Program-made: the position numbers and the translations under genes
In this document: positions 1 through 8,606 of the stretch, piece by piece
Numbering within the stretch: position 1 is the first letter of the stretch
How the letters are laid out: every line of letters starts with the position of its first letter
The notes under the pieces: generated by a model
Told to the model about the DNA's origin: nothing
Databases searched by the model: none
Seen by the model: the letters and a program-made list of their open reading frames with translations, nothing else
Source: Ktedonospora formicarum
Lineage (GTDB): Bacteria > Chloroflexota > Ktedonobacteria > Ktedonobacterales > Ktedonobacteraceae
Reading direction: 5' to 3'
Length of the DNA stretch: 64,000 nucleotides
Assembly: GCF_016587355.1 (NCBI RefSeq)
Contig: NZ_BNJF01000002.1
Location: 1,240,001 to 1,304,000 of the forward strand

Positions 1-1649
1 ATGTGCAGGGCGGCTGTAAGACCCAGATTCAGGTGTTGACGTAAGACCGCTTCAGGGAGAAGTACAATCCAATCAAGGACAATCTTCGCGCCACCAGCCA
101 ACCAGATTGATTCGGCGGCCTTTTCCATTAACTCGGCGGCAGATGAAAGATCATTGATAGCCAGGGCATGTCTGATAGCCTCTGGCAGCGCGCCTTGTGC
201 CTCATACCAGCGCGTGGCACGCTCATGTAGGGTCGGAACGAGTTCTGGCTGGCTGGCTCTAAGGTGGGTCAGCAGCATTTCGCGGAATAGATCATGGAAA
301 CGATACCAGTGCCTCTCTTCATCCAGCGCGATCAGAAAGAGATTGGAGCGCTCAATCGTTGCCAACATTTTCCGGCTTTCAGGCTCTGCCGTGACAGCCT
401 CGCAGAGGGAGGCGTTCAGGCGCGTTAGGATAGAAGAGCGAAGTAGGAAGTTTTGTAAGGGAGGGGGCAATTGGTTCATAACCTCCTCTTGCAAGTAGTC
501 CAGAATATAGCGCTGGCTGCCTGTGAAGTTCTGAACGAAGGCAGCGTGGTCCGAGCGCTGGCGCAGGGTGAGTGCCGCCAGTTGGAGACCAGCGATCCAG
601 CCCTCAGTGCGTCTCTCAAGTGCTGTCACCTCGCTCTTAGAGAGTGGCAGACCTTCGCTATCAACTAAGAAGCGTGCCACTTCATCGCGCTGGAAGCGCA
701 GATCCATATCGCGAAACTCGCTCATCTGACCACGCACGCGAAGGCGAGCTAGTGGCAGAGGTGGGTCGATCCGGCTGGCGAGTACCAAAGAGAGCGATTG
801 TGGCAGGTGCTCAAGGAAAAAGAGCAGAGATCCATGAATAGCCTGCTCTTCGATCAGGTGGTAGTCATCGAAGACAAATACTGCCTGACGCATCAGGTCG
901 TTTAGTTCGTTGAGAAGGGTGGTTACAATGACAGAGAGACGTGGTGGCTGAGGCGTGCGTAGCATCGCTAGGGCACTGGCTCCAACATCTGGCAATAGGG
1001 AACGTAGGGCTGTGATTACCGCGCTCCAAAAGCGCGTTGGATCATTGTCGAGCTCGTCAAGCGTAAGCCAGGCTACGTCGCGAGCTGTTTGAGTGGCCCA
1101 TGAGCTCAGGAGAGTCGTCTTACCCCAGCCTGCCGAGGCGGAAAGCAGCACCAGGGGTCGCGCTAGAGCTTCTTCCATCCTCAAGTGCAATGCCTCACGC
1201 TCTACTAGAGTGGAGGGTAAGTGCGGAGGAGAGAGTTTTGTCGCAAGCAGCGGCTCAATCGATGGTGCTAAAGTAGCTTCTCTAGTTACAGATGGCTCAT
1301 CAGGTATGAAATCGTGTAATGGTGAAGCTGTCTGAGCGAGCGACTGAGCAACCTCTTCCAGACGGGCTAGCGTTACCCTAGAATCCGGGCCAAGATAGCA
1401 TTTGCCTGTACGGCGTCCACGTGTGCTATAGGCATACCAGTAGCCCGCACCCCGAGAGCGGGCCTCTTTGACCACACTAGCATTCCCGTAGCGTCCCTGG
1501 AAGGAGAAGGAGACACATTGTGATAGCCAGCCTCGCCACGCCTCGTCCTCATCCAGGGAAAAGCTTTGTTGCTGTTGTCCCCTGGTAGAGAGCTTATAAC
1601 GCTGGTTCTCGGTTGACCAGGCAAGTATGTGGAGAGATGACCTTGACAT
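1..1649 (-). CDS. MalT-type LuxR family transcriptional regulator (3' part off the left edge)
   Basis: The minus frame is open from an ATG at 1649 to the window edge (549 codons seen, no stop), so the C-terminal TPR and LuxR HTH parts are inferred. Residues about 1-110 form a small module with the pattern GAGYWYAYSTRG...KCYLG. A STAND/NB-ARC ATPase follows: Walker A SAGWGKTT (Lys177) and Walker B AVFVFDDYH (about 256-264). The later segments (GQMSEFRDMDLRFQRDE, ERRTEGWIAGLQLAALTL, RFHDLFREMLL) are typical of MalT-like regulators. Such proteins are ATP- and ligand-gated activators. The start lies 8 bp after the GNAT stop, so the two are probably cotranscribed. The ligand is unknown. Confidence 0.85.
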   Translation of the reverse strand, partial: MSRSSLHILAWSTENQRYKLSTRGQQQQSFSLDEDEAWRGWLSQCVSFSFQGRYGNASVVKEARSRGAGYWYAYSTRGRRTGKCYLGPDSRVTLARLEEVAQSLAQTASPLHDFIPDEPSVTREATLAPSIEPLLATKLSPPHLPSTLVEREALHLRMEEALARPLVLLSASAGWGKTTLLSSWATQTARDVAWLTLDELDNDPTRFWSAVITALRSLLPDVGASALAMLRTPQPPRLSVIVTTLLNELNDLMRQAVFVFDDYHLIEEQAIHGSLLFFLEHLPQSLSLVLASRIDPPLPLARLRVRGQMSEFRDMDLRFQRDEVARFLVDSEGLPLSKSEVTALERRTEGWIAGLQLAALTLRQRSDHAAFVQNFTGSQRYILDYLQEEVMNQLPPPLQNFLLRSSILTRLNASLCEAVTAEPESRKMLATIERSNLFLIALDEERHWYRFHDLFREMLLTHLRASQPELVPTLHERATRWYEAQGALPEAIRHALAINDLSSAAELMEKAAESIWLAGGAKIVLDWIVLLPEAVLRQHLNLGLTAALH

Positions 1650-1657
1650 TGTGGAGC

Positions 1658-2119
1658 CTAACTCAAATGTTTTTCATATAAGATTACTTCTAACCCCTGA
1701 TATATATCGCGGCCCACTTCCTGAAAACCATGCTTCTCGTAGAGCCTCTGGGCGGGGAGTTGGACGATAGAGGTATCAAGATGGAGCTTCTGATAGCCGA
1801 GAGCGCGGGCCCGCGCTTCTAGCTCTAGTAGAACAAGCTGACCATAGCCGTGCCCCTGATGCTCTGGGTGGACGCGCATACGTTTGATCTGGGCTTGGTT
1901 CGCGTCTGTGCGTTTCAAGGCTCCCATTGCCACAAACTGACCATTGATTTCTCCAATCAGAAATTCACCCCCATCATTGAGATATGTATCCTCGATAGCG
2001 TAAATATCGTCATCCCAGGGACCACGTCCCAGGTAGGCTCCAATCCGCTGAATGGCGTATACATGTAAATGTTCGACAGCTGCTTGATCGGTAGGCATAT
2101 AACGCCGCAGAGTGAGCAT
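1658..2119 (-). CDS. GNAT family N-acetyltransferase
   Basis: A 153-residue single-domain GNAT. The acetyl-CoA pyrophosphate-binding motif A is visible as RMRVHPEHQGHGYGQLVLLE (Q/RxxGxG/A type), followed by motif B around LHLDTSIVQLPAQRLYEKHGF. This length and layout are normal for the family. An AAGGA ribosome site lies about 8 nt before the ATG at 2119. It sits directly upstream of the MalT-type regulator and probably leads a two-gene operon. The acetyl acceptor cannot be read from sequence. Confidence 0.88.
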   Translation of the reverse strand: MLTLRRYMPTDQAAVEHLHVYAIQRIGAYLGRGPWDDDIYAIEDTYLNDGGEFLIGEINGQFVAMGALKRTDANQAQIKRMRVHPEHQGHGYGQLVLLELEARARALGYQKLHLDTSIVQLPAQRLYEKHGFQEVGRDIYQGLEVILYEKHLS

Positions 2120-2280
2120 GAAAGTTATCCTTATGATTGTATATGTTCAGATGTAAAAAAGGAATGGTCTAGCAGAGCGTGGGAGTGGCCTCCTAAAGCT
2201 TGTGCCTAATCACCCAACAGCTTCGAGTGTATCACAAGCTGAAGGAGAGGAGCAAGATAATGGTTTGTGTCACTGGGGAC

Positions 2281-3687
2281 CTATTCCGCAAGCACGACCA
2301 GATCACGAATATTGCCGCGTACGGGCACGCGCTTGAACTGTCTATCTTGGGGGAAGATGCGCATTGTCATTCCATGTTTGGGGCGCATCTCCAGACCAAG
2401 ATCGATCCTTGCATTTGAGATTCCTTCCAGGCGATAGCGCTGTATCAGCATGGCAAGGGTGATTTTCTCCTCCAGCAGCGCGAATTCGGAGCCAATGCAT
2501 CTGTGCTGTCCCGCACTGAAGGGGAGATATTCGTACGCGGTACGCTTGAGTGTTGCCCAGCGCTGGGGCAAAAAGCGATCTGGCTGCTCATAGAGTTCAG
2601 ATAAACGATGTGTCAGGAACTCACTGTAGATGATGGTTGTTCCCTCGGCTAGCTCATAACCTTCAAGCTCGCACGGGGCCATCGCTTTGCGCTGACCAAT
2701 ACCTCCTGGTGGCAGCAGGCGTAAACTCTCCTTGATGACATAGTCGAGTAATGGTAGTTGTTGGAGTTGCTCAATAGTTGGCGCTTCACCATGAAGCACC
2801 CCATCAACTTCATCGAGGAGGTCTGCTGTGACCTGGGGATGCTGGCTCAGGAGGAACAGTGCCCAGGTCAGGGCATCAGTAGTCGTCGCATGCCCGGCGG
2901 TGAATAGCGTAAATGCGTGGCTCACCAGTTCAAGGTCACTCAACGTTGCCCCATCCTCATCGTGAGCATGGATGAGAACTGAGAGCAAATCGGTGGTCTC
3001 CCCCTGTGAGCGCTTACGAGCAATCATCGCCTGTAAAGCAGTTTCTAGCTCTTCTGCCATGTGCTGCATACGTGCATATGGCGTGCCAGGCAGATTCACA
3101 GGCGCAATTAGTGCCAGCATGAGCGAAGAGACCATGCGCTCTAGCAAAGAGCCCAGATGCTCAATCTCGGCCTTGTCGTCCAAGCCAAAGAGTGTCTTTA
3201 CAACTATATCTCTTGTAAGCAGTTCCATTTCCCGATAAAGCTGGATCTCGGTGCGTTCTTGCCAGCTATCAAGCATCAGTGAAGTGAGAGTAACCATATC
3301 TGTGAGCAGATGGGCGACCTGTTGTTTATGAAAGGCTGGCTGCATGAGTCGCCGTTGTTGTTTATGCTTCTCCCTCCTCATCATCTGTAAGCTATGACCT
3401 CCGACCCGCACCAGGGCAGTGTCCTGTGCAAGCTTCTCCATAGGACCCGCGCTGACCTCAAATAGGGTTGGATTGGAGAGTAGCGCGAAATTCAGTTCGG
3501 GACCGAAGGCACAAATATAGGAGGCATCCCCCTTTGAGAGCGTAACCACCGGACCATAGGTTGCATATAAGTGAGAAAGATAACGGAATGGATCACTGTA
3601 CAGCTTGAATATGCTTGCACGCCACCCTAGTAGTGGCAGAGTACGAGGGCCTGGAATAGTCTTTGATGTATGCATAGTAGTTGCCAT
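2281..3687 (-). CDS. cytochrome P450 (atypical I-helix)
   Basis: A 468-residue soluble bacterial P450, a heme-thiolate monooxygenase. The K-helix ExxR is KESLRLLPP, and the heme loop FSAGQHRCIG supplies the Cys ligand at residue 397. The oxygen-activating I-helix reads TAGHATTTDALTW: the acid of the usual AGx(D/E)TT is Ala267, so proton delivery may differ or the fold may act as a peroxygenase or isomerase-type P450. The ATG at 3687 follows a strong GGAGG site. It is divergent from a TetR gene across two long inverted repeats, so the TetR protein probably controls it. No ferredoxin partner is adjacent. Confidence 0.93.
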   Translation of the reverse strand: MATTMHTSKTIPGPRTLPLLGWRASIFKLYSDPFRYLSHLYATYGPVVTLSKGDASYICAFGPELNFALLSNPTLFEVSAGPMEKLAQDTALVRVGGHSLQMMRREKHKQQRRLMQPAFHKQQVAHLLTDMVTLTSLMLDSWQERTEIQLYREMELLTRDIVVKTLFGLDDKAEIEHLGSLLERMVSSLMLALIAPVNLPGTPYARMQHMAEELETALQAMIARKRSQGETTDLLSVLIHAHDEDGATLSDLELVSHAFTLFTAGHATTTDALTWALFLLSQHPQVTADLLDEVDGVLHGEAPTIEQLQQLPLLDYVIKESLRLLPPGGIGQRKAMAPCELEGYELAEGTTIIYSEFLTHRLSELYEQPDRFLPQRWATLKRTAYEYLPFSAGQHRCIGSEFALLEEKITLAMLIQRYRLEGISNARIDLGLEMRPKHGMTMRIFPQDRQFKRVPVRGNIRDLVVLAE

Positions 3688-3737
3688 ATTGTTCCTCCAC
3701 TGTAGGATGGATACTATCTACTTGCCCAGTTTTTGTA

Positions 3738-3777
3738 AGTAATATGAACTCAAAATTAGATTTAAGTTCATATTACT
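3738..3777. promoter_or_regulatory. 40-bp perfect inverted repeat, candidate TetR operator
   Basis: Two 13-bp arms, AGTAATATGAACT (3738-3750) and its exact reverse complement (3765-3777), are separated by 14 bp in the divergent P450/tetR intergenic region. Position and symmetry suggest binding by a dimeric repressor. It lies about 50-90 bp upstream of the P450 start. Confidence 0.6.
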
Positions 3778-3801
3778 CGACGTATTGGCCTCCTGTCAAT
3801 G

Positions 3802-3848
3802 AGTTTTGAACTAGTTGTGATGAATTGGTTTCAAAACTATGCTATACT
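3802..3848 (+). promoter_or_regulatory. second inverted repeat and -10 box upstream of tetR
   Basis: AGTTTTGAA (3802-3810) and TTCAAAACT (3830-3838) are exact complements separated by 19 bp. They are followed by a TATACT hexamer (3843-3848) suitable as the -10 of the TetR gene; no good -35 at 17 bp is obvious. This suggests autoregulation by a protein bound just upstream of the -10. Confidence 0.5.
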
Positions 3849-3875
3849 GAGCGGCAAGGAGAGTGGTCATATTTT

Positions 3876-4454
3876 ATGAATGGTTATGAACGAAGAAGCC
3901 AGAAGAAGAGAGATGCCATTCTAGATGCGGCTCAGAAGCTCTTTTTAGAGCGAGGGTTGCAGGATGTTCATGTCTCTGAAATCGCGAAAGAGGCGAATGT
4001 CTCACAGGTGACCATTTATCATTACTTTGGGACAAAGCAGGCGCTTGCCCTTGAAATGCTCAAACGCTACATGAATCGTGCGATGGACGAGGCTGAGCAG
4101 TTGTTGGCGCGAGATATCCCTTTTCGCGAGAAACTCGCATTGCTGTTCATGGAGCAGGGGGAACTGGCCAATCAGTTTAGTGATACATTCATGCGTTCTA
4201 TTGCATGGGATGACCCGGAAATTCAGGCTTTCTATCAAGCGTATGCCAACGAACGAACTATCCCTTTCTTTCGCACCTTTGTGGAGAAAGGGAAACGTGA
4301 GGGAGCCATTGAGAGTCACCTCTCGTTTGAGGCGGTGGTGGCGTATCTTTCACAGTTCAGGCAACTCTTCTCTCAGCCCGACTTCTTGAAGACATCGAGG
4401 AAGTACAAAGAGGATCTTGGGCACCTCTTCTATTATGGTTTGCTTGGTAAGTAG
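3876..4454 (+). CDS. TetR/AcrR family transcriptional regulator
   Basis: A 192-residue one-component repressor. The N-terminal HTH is canonical: RDAILDAAQKLFLERG then VSEIAKEANVSQVTIYHYFG (about residues 13-54), followed by a helical ligand-binding domain. The ATG at 3876 was chosen over an upstream in-frame codon because AAGGAGAG lies 12 nt before it and the protein then begins just ahead of the HTH. It is divergent from the P450 gene over two inverted repeats, which fits a local repressor of the P450 and of itself. The effector is unknown. Confidence 0.9.
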   Translation: MNGYERRSQKKRDAILDAAQKLFLERGLQDVHVSEIAKEANVSQVTIYHYFGTKQALALEMLKRYMNRAMDEAEQLLARDIPFREKLALLFMEQGELANQFSDTFMRSIAWDDPEIQAFYQAYANERTIPFFRTFVEKGKREGAIESHLSFEAVVAYLSQFRQLFSQPDFLKTSRKYKEDLGHLFYYGLLGK

Positions 4455-4503
4455 CCCTATTTATATGTCGATGATGAAGCAAGATTCCAGAAGGAGTACT
4501 AAT

Positions 4504-5196
4504 TTGTTATATCAAACTCTCATTCAAGAGCTGGTTGAGGAGCTATCCAGACAAGAAGAGGTAATCGGGATTCTGCTGACTGGTTCTGTTGCCCGAGGTG
4601 ATGCCTTGCTGGGGTCTGATTTGGACATGCGCTTCATTCTTACTCCTGGCACCAAGCGTGAGTTTCATCGAGAGCTACGCCAAGGAATCCTCATTGAACA
4701 AGGATATGCTGATGTGGCATTGGCTCAATCCGAACTCGAAGCAAATCCAATGGAAGTCTATGCCTACCTGGATGGACGAATCCTCCTTGATCCACATGGT
4801 GTACTTGCGGACCTGAGGGAGCAGGCTCAGAGGCGCTTTGAGACCTACCAGATATCTGAACCAGAGAAGGAGAAGATCATCTCATGGCTAGAGTCTGCTC
4901 ATTTCAAGATTCGCGTGGCTGAGAACGGGAATCAGCTGCTGAAAGCTGCCTTTGTAACTGGGACGGTTTCCTGGCAAATTATCGAAGGACTATGGGCCGC
5001 GAATAACAGACCGCTTCCACCCAATGGATCTATTTGGTCTCATGTCAAAGATCTATCACAAGGCCCGGTTGATATCGAAGAGCGGCTAGAGTGCCTCTTC
5101 TGTGGTGAGACACGCAAGCGTGTGCGAGTGGCTCTAGAGCTTCTTGAGTGGATCTTATCTTCCCTGAAGGGAGAGTTGAAAACTTCTCTTCTGTAA
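4504..5196 (+). CDS. nucleotidyltransferase domain protein
   Basis: A pol-beta-superfamily nucleotidyltransferase. The signature GSVARGDALLGSDLDM holds the GS and DxD metal-binding residues near the N-terminus, followed by a helical C-terminal half rich in Trp and Glu. This resembles small MNT or aminoglycoside-adenylyltransferase-like proteins, but the substrate is unknown. The start is probably TTG at 4504, since AAGGAG lies 7 nt upstream (4491-4496). An ATG at 4465 is the alternative but lacks a ribosome site. It begins 49 bp after the tetR stop and may be cotranscribed with it. Confidence 0.8.
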   Translation: MLYQTLIQELVEELSRQEEVIGILLTGSVARGDALLGSDLDMRFILTPGTKREFHRELRQGILIEQGYADVALAQSELEANPMEVYAYLDGRILLDPHGVLADLREQAQRRFETYQISEPEKEKIISWLESAHFKIRVAENGNQLLKAAFVTGTVSWQIIEGLWAANNRPLPPNGSIWSHVKDLSQGPVDIEERLECLFCGETRKRVRVALELLEWILSSLKGELKTSLL

Positions 5197-5427
5197 ATTG
5201 CCTCTCTTTGTTCTATACTAATGTATATTCTTGTTTGCGCTGTCTTTTGTTTAGATAATAATGTTGAACAAGACTTCTGGGGCTATTAAATCTGCGTATG
5301 CATTTTTCGAATCACGCTTGCATCTCGCGTTCGAGTCACGTATACTGAAGGTATCAACCTCAACAATGAAAGGAACGATCACCCATGTTGATGCGCTACT
5401 AATGCATTTGCCTGATTTTATAAACTA

Positions 5428-5441
5428 CGTATACGTATACG
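5428..5441. promoter_or_regulatory. 14-bp perfect palindrome CGTATACGTATACG
   Basis: A fully self-complementary 14-mer lies in the 517-bp gap between the nucleotidyltransferase and the double GNAT. A related ATACGTAT core recurs at about 28321-28328. It could be a regulator site, but nothing links it to a specific protein. The rest of 5197-5565 holds no gene I can support. Confidence 0.35.
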
Positions 5442-5565
5442 CCTGCGCACAGAATGAAGCGTAGGTGAAGGTTGCGTGGTCGCGCCGTGCATAAGGTAGC
5501 CCATCACAGTGTAATCTCCCTGTGGTCGTTTTCATCGATAAGTTCCAGATCTTTATCCCAAGCTC

Positions 5566-5697
5566 CCATATTGCGGGCTTATTATCCAGGTACCTGCCTG
5601 AGTATTTGGGTACTATCCTGGTGATATCAGTAAAGCTCTTAAATAGATGTGTTGCGCCTGCCTTGTGTCTAAATGTGTGCCAGACCACGCCAAAAAC
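5566..5697 (-). pseudogene. decayed tyrosine recombinase (C-terminal box II remnant)
   Basis: On the minus strand the translation contains WHTFRHKAGATHLF (HTFRH at 5665-5679), then TDITRIVPKYSG and DNKPAIW. This aligns by eye with the XerC/D-type C-terminal box HxxRH...G(D)I..V..YLGH....TAIY. The catalytic GH His and the Tyr nucleophile are replaced (GR, AIW), and no N-terminal part exists: the upstream sequence is the GNAT gene on the other strand. I read it as a dead fragment left by an old integrated element. Confidence 0.4.
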
Positions 5698-5713
5698 GAA
5701 GGAGAACATGATT

Positions 5714-6688
5714 ATGCCTGCGACCTTTTCCTTGGCATCTGAGTATAAGGGGCGCGCACCTGTACATGAGGATATACCCGCAATCATTGCTCTGATGCAT
5801 GCGCATGATGTTGCTGAGGCTGGCGGTGGCGAGATGGAGGAGGAGAGCTCGATCCTTGCTAGTTGGGAGAAACTGAATCTCGAAACCGATGCCTGGCTGA
5901 TTACCACAACTGAAGGTTTTGTCTGTGGCTATGCTACTTTGACTGTTGAGGATGCCGGGCGTATCTTGGCCGATGGTTATGTTCATCCTGAGCATTATGG
6001 ACGTGGTATCGGGACCGCCATTATTAGCTTCACGGAGTCGCGCGCACGTGAGCTGATTGCTGACCAGCCTGAGGATATTCGCCTGGTCCTGGTCAACAAT
6101 ATCGTTGCCAATAATGAGCCTGCTATAAACCTGTTAGAATCGTCGCACTACTCCCTGACGCGTGTCTTCTTCCGCATGGCGATTATGATGGAGACTTCTC
6201 CTACTCTGTCAGCCTTTCCAGAGGGAATTACCATTCGTATGAGTGATGGTAGTCCTGAAGAGATTAGATATGCTTATGATACCATTGAGGAGGGGTTTCG
6301 CGACCACTGGGGGCACGCGCCGCAAGACTATGATGAGTGGCGAAAGCATATGGTTACCGAGACATTTGATCCTACGCTCTGGTTTTTTGCTGAGGATGGC
6401 AATCGGATCGTAGGGGCAGCGCTCTGTCGCGAACGGGAGGAGGGGGATGGCTGGATCGCGCGATTGGCAGTTCTCCGTTCCTGGCGCAAGCGTGGACTAG
6501 GTATTGCTCTGCTTACGAATGCCTTTCACGCTTTCTATCAGCATGGTATCAAGCGTGTTGGTCTGGCGGTAGATGGGCAAAGCCTAACGGGCGCTCAACG
6601 CCTCTATGAACGTGCTGGCATGTCCGTTACCATGCGCATTGGACGCTACGAGAAAGAGCTTCGACCTGGCAAGGATCTGCTCCCCTAG
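5714..6688 (+). CDS. tandem-domain GNAT family N-acetyltransferase
   Basis: 324 residues containing two GNAT domains. The first has motif A around GYVHPEHYGRGIGTAIISF, the second around LAVLRSWRKRGLGIALL with the partner segment AQRLYERAGMSV. Such two-domain GNATs include mycothiol synthase-like enzymes, which fits loosely with a DinB/MDMPI protein elsewhere in the window, but function is not assigned. The ATG at 5714 has AAGGAG (5699-5704) at 9 nt; the in-frame ATG at 5708 would have only 3 nt spacing. It ends at a strong hairpin. Confidence 0.85.
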   Translation: MPATFSLASEYKGRAPVHEDIPAIIALMHAHDVAEAGGGEMEEESSILASWEKLNLETDAWLITTTEGFVCGYATLTVEDAGRILADGYVHPEHYGRGIGTAIISFTESRARELIADQPEDIRLVLVNNIVANNEPAINLLESSHYSLTRVFFRMAIMMETSPTLSAFPEGITIRMSDGSPEEIRYAYDTIEEGFRDHWGHAPQDYDEWRKHMVTETFDPTLWFFAEDGNRIVGAALCREREEGDGWIARLAVLRSWRKRGLGIALLTNAFHAFYQHGIKRVGLAVDGQSLTGAQRLYERAGMSVTMRIGRYEKELRPGKDLLP

Positions 6689-6712
6689 TTATAGGAATTT
6701 CATATAGTTTTA

Positions 6713-6760
6713 AGAGCGGAGTGCAATTGGATCACTTTCCAATCGCACTCTGCTCTTTCT
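6713..6760. terminator. bidirectional terminator hairpin
   Basis: AGAGCGGAGTGCAATTGGA (6713-6731) pairs with 6738-6756 with one or two mismatches, followed by TTTCTTAA. It lies between the convergent GNAT and glyA genes and can serve both. Confidence 0.75.
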
Positions 6761-6771
6761 TAATATCTTCT

Positions 6772-8286
6772 CTAGCGTGTTGCAAGCAGATTCGCGTCGA
6801 GTTCAGGGTAGAGTGGGTAGCGCGAGAGGAGGTTCTGAACGCGCTCCTGAGCCTGGGCTTCGATAGCGCTGTCCAATGTGTATTTCGCGAGGCTGGATTT
6901 ACCGTTAGCGGTCACGCTGGGGCGCGTATTTGAGAGCACCAGTTTGATAATACGCGCTATTTCGCGCATCTCCTCGCGTCCCATGCCAAGCGTCGTCAGG
7001 GCAGGCGTGCCAAGGCGGAGGCCACTGGTATACCAGGGGCCATTGACATCGAAGGGCAGAGAGTTGCGGTTCAGCGTCACGCGGCACGCTCTCAGAGCCG
7101 ACTCTGCTTGCCGCCCGGTTAGACCGAACGTCTGGGTTACGTCGAGCAAGAGCAAGTGGTTATCGGTGCCGCTAGTCAAGACCTGCAATGACTCTTCGAG
7201 GCAGGCTTCGGCAAGCGCGCTGGAATTTTCCACAATGCGGTGGGCGTAGGCCTGGAACTCGGGCTGGCTGGCTTCGCGGAAGGCCACAGCCTTCGCTGCC
7301 AGTACGTGTGGTAGCGGCCCACCCAGGATCGCCGGACAGCCTTTGTCGACCCACTCGGCTAGCTCTTGTTTGCAGAGGACGAGTCCGCCACGGGGACCGC
7401 GCAGGGTCTTATGCGTCGTGCTGGTCACGATGTGCGCGAAGGGAACTGGGTTGTAATCGCCGGTAAAGACCTTGCCAGCGACCAGGCCCGCGAAATGTGC
7501 CATATCAACCATCAGGACCGCGCCCACTTCATCGGCGAGCTCGCGCATCTTCGCAAAATTGAGTTTGCGTGGGTAGGCGCTATAGCCAGCCAGAAGGATC
7601 AGCGGTCGTACTTCATGCAATTGTGCTCGCAACTGGTCGAGATCGATAAGCTTGCTCTCGCGATCAACTGTATAGCTGGAGACGTCAAAGAGCCAGCTCG
7701 AAACATTGTGGCGATAGCCATGCGTCAGATGCCCACCAGAGTAGTAGTCGAGCGAAAGCAGGCGTTGATTGGTGACAGCGGCGCGTACCCGGTTCCAATC
7801 CTCGCGTGAAGCTGTGGAGATATTCTCAATTCCCAGGCTCTCTAGCACAGGTTTCTGAGCCTTACTTGAAAGAATGGCGAGAAAGGCCACAAGGTTCGCG
7901 TCCGCCCCTGAATGAGGTTGCACATAAGCATGATCGGCCCCAAAGAGCGTGCGTGCCAGTTCCGCTGCCTCGGACTCGATGGCATCGACATTATCACAGC
8001 CCGCGTAGAAGCGATGGTAGGGATAGCCTTCGGCATACTTATCAGTCAAAAGGTTGCCGGTGGCAAGCTGGGTTGCCAGGGAGCTATAGTTCTCGCTCGC
8101 GATAAGCTTGAGATTCTGACGCTGGTCCTGTAGCTCTTGTAGAATCGAATTCGCGATAGACGGCGAAACACTGCTAACCGTATCGATTGAGGCATAGAAG
8201 GCGGTGGCGGCAGAATTAGGGGTGGCCCCATTGAGTGATTGTAGGTAGCGAGTGAGTAGGGTTGAGGGTGGAGTATTGATCGCCAT
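6772..8286 (-). CDS. glyA: serine hydroxymethyltransferase (long form)
   Basis: A PLP enzyme interconverting serine and glycine with tetrahydrofolate, the main source of one-carbon units. It shows KLIASENYSS, EGYPYHRFYAGC, VQPHSGADANL, MVDMAHFAGL and the PLP lysine in TSTTHKTLRGPRGG (Lys293). At 504 residues it is about 85-90 longer than typical GlyA. The extra length is an N-terminal extension plus an insert after SSKAQKPVLES (through NQRLLSLDYYSGGHLTHGY); a long form is also known in Chlamydia. The ATG at 8286 was chosen because GGAGAGGAC precedes it. A ZTP riboswitch lies in its leader. Confidence 0.95.
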   Translation of the reverse strand: MAINTPPSTLLTRYLQSLNGATPNSAATAFYASIDTVSSVSPSIANSILQELQDQRQNLKLIASENYSSLATQLATGNLLTDKYAEGYPYHRFYAGCDNVDAIESEAAELARTLFGADHAYVQPHSGADANLVAFLAILSSKAQKPVLESLGIENISTASREDWNRVRAAVTNQRLLSLDYYSGGHLTHGYRHNVSSWLFDVSSYTVDRESKLIDLDQLRAQLHEVRPLILLAGYSAYPRKLNFAKMRELADEVGAVLMVDMAHFAGLVAGKVFTGDYNPVPFAHIVTSTTHKTLRGPRGGLVLCKQELAEWVDKGCPAILGGPLPHVLAAKAVAFREASQPEFQAYAHRIVENSSALAEACLEESLQVLTSGTDNHLLLLDVTQTFGLTGRQAESALRACRVTLNRNSLPFDVNGPWYTSGLRLGTPALTTLGMGREEMREIARIIKLVLSNTRPSVTANGKSSLAKYTLDSAIEAQAQERVQNLLSRYPLYPELDANLLATR

Positions 8287-8351
8287 AGATAAGTCCTCTC
8301 CTTCTGACTGGTATGCTGCCGAACAGCATAGTCTTCGCATCACAACGGATG

Positions 8352-8440
8352 CGCCAGCCCAGGCGAGCGACTGTCTCTTCCTCTATTCGCGAGCTTCCCC
8401 GTGGTTATTCCACTGTGATCGCCAGTTACCCACGAACATA
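8352..8440 (-). ncRNA. ZTP (pfl-motif) riboswitch controlling glyA
   Basis: Read on the minus strand, the glyA leader contains ACTGGCGATCACAGTGGAA, then AACCACGGGGAAGC, and, after a variable linker, TCGCCTGGGC. These are the conserved blocks of the pfl RNA in the right order. P1 can form from TTCGTG with CGCGAA, the hairpin from GTGG with CCAC, and the pseudoknot from GGCG (in CTGGCG) with CGCC. Known members sense ZTP/ZMP, signalling folate stress, and commonly precede glyA and purine genes. Downstream, TATGCTG-TTCGG-CAGCATA forms a hairpin just before the ribosome site, a likely part of the expression platform. Confidence 0.87.
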
Positions 8441-8606
8441 CGCTAAAGATATCCTAATTCATTGCCCTTCGTCAAGGTGGATAGCTATGATGGATGTCGA
8501 CCATTGATAAAGTGGTATCAGAGGATGATAGGGGTGACGTTCGCGGGTTGTGTGTAGAGAGCTAGAATGAAAGGTGGTAGGAGCGTTCACTGAAGAGAGG
8601 TGTGTC

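Noticed and set aside
154..1335. Several plus-strand reading frames across the first 1.3 kb
   Set aside because: They are antisense to the open MalT-type regulator frame on the minus strand, whose Walker A and conserved segments are clear.
5261..5464. 67-codon plus-strand frame in the 5.2-5.7 kb gap
   Set aside because: No ribosome site and no domain; the residues look random and it overlaps the palindrome.
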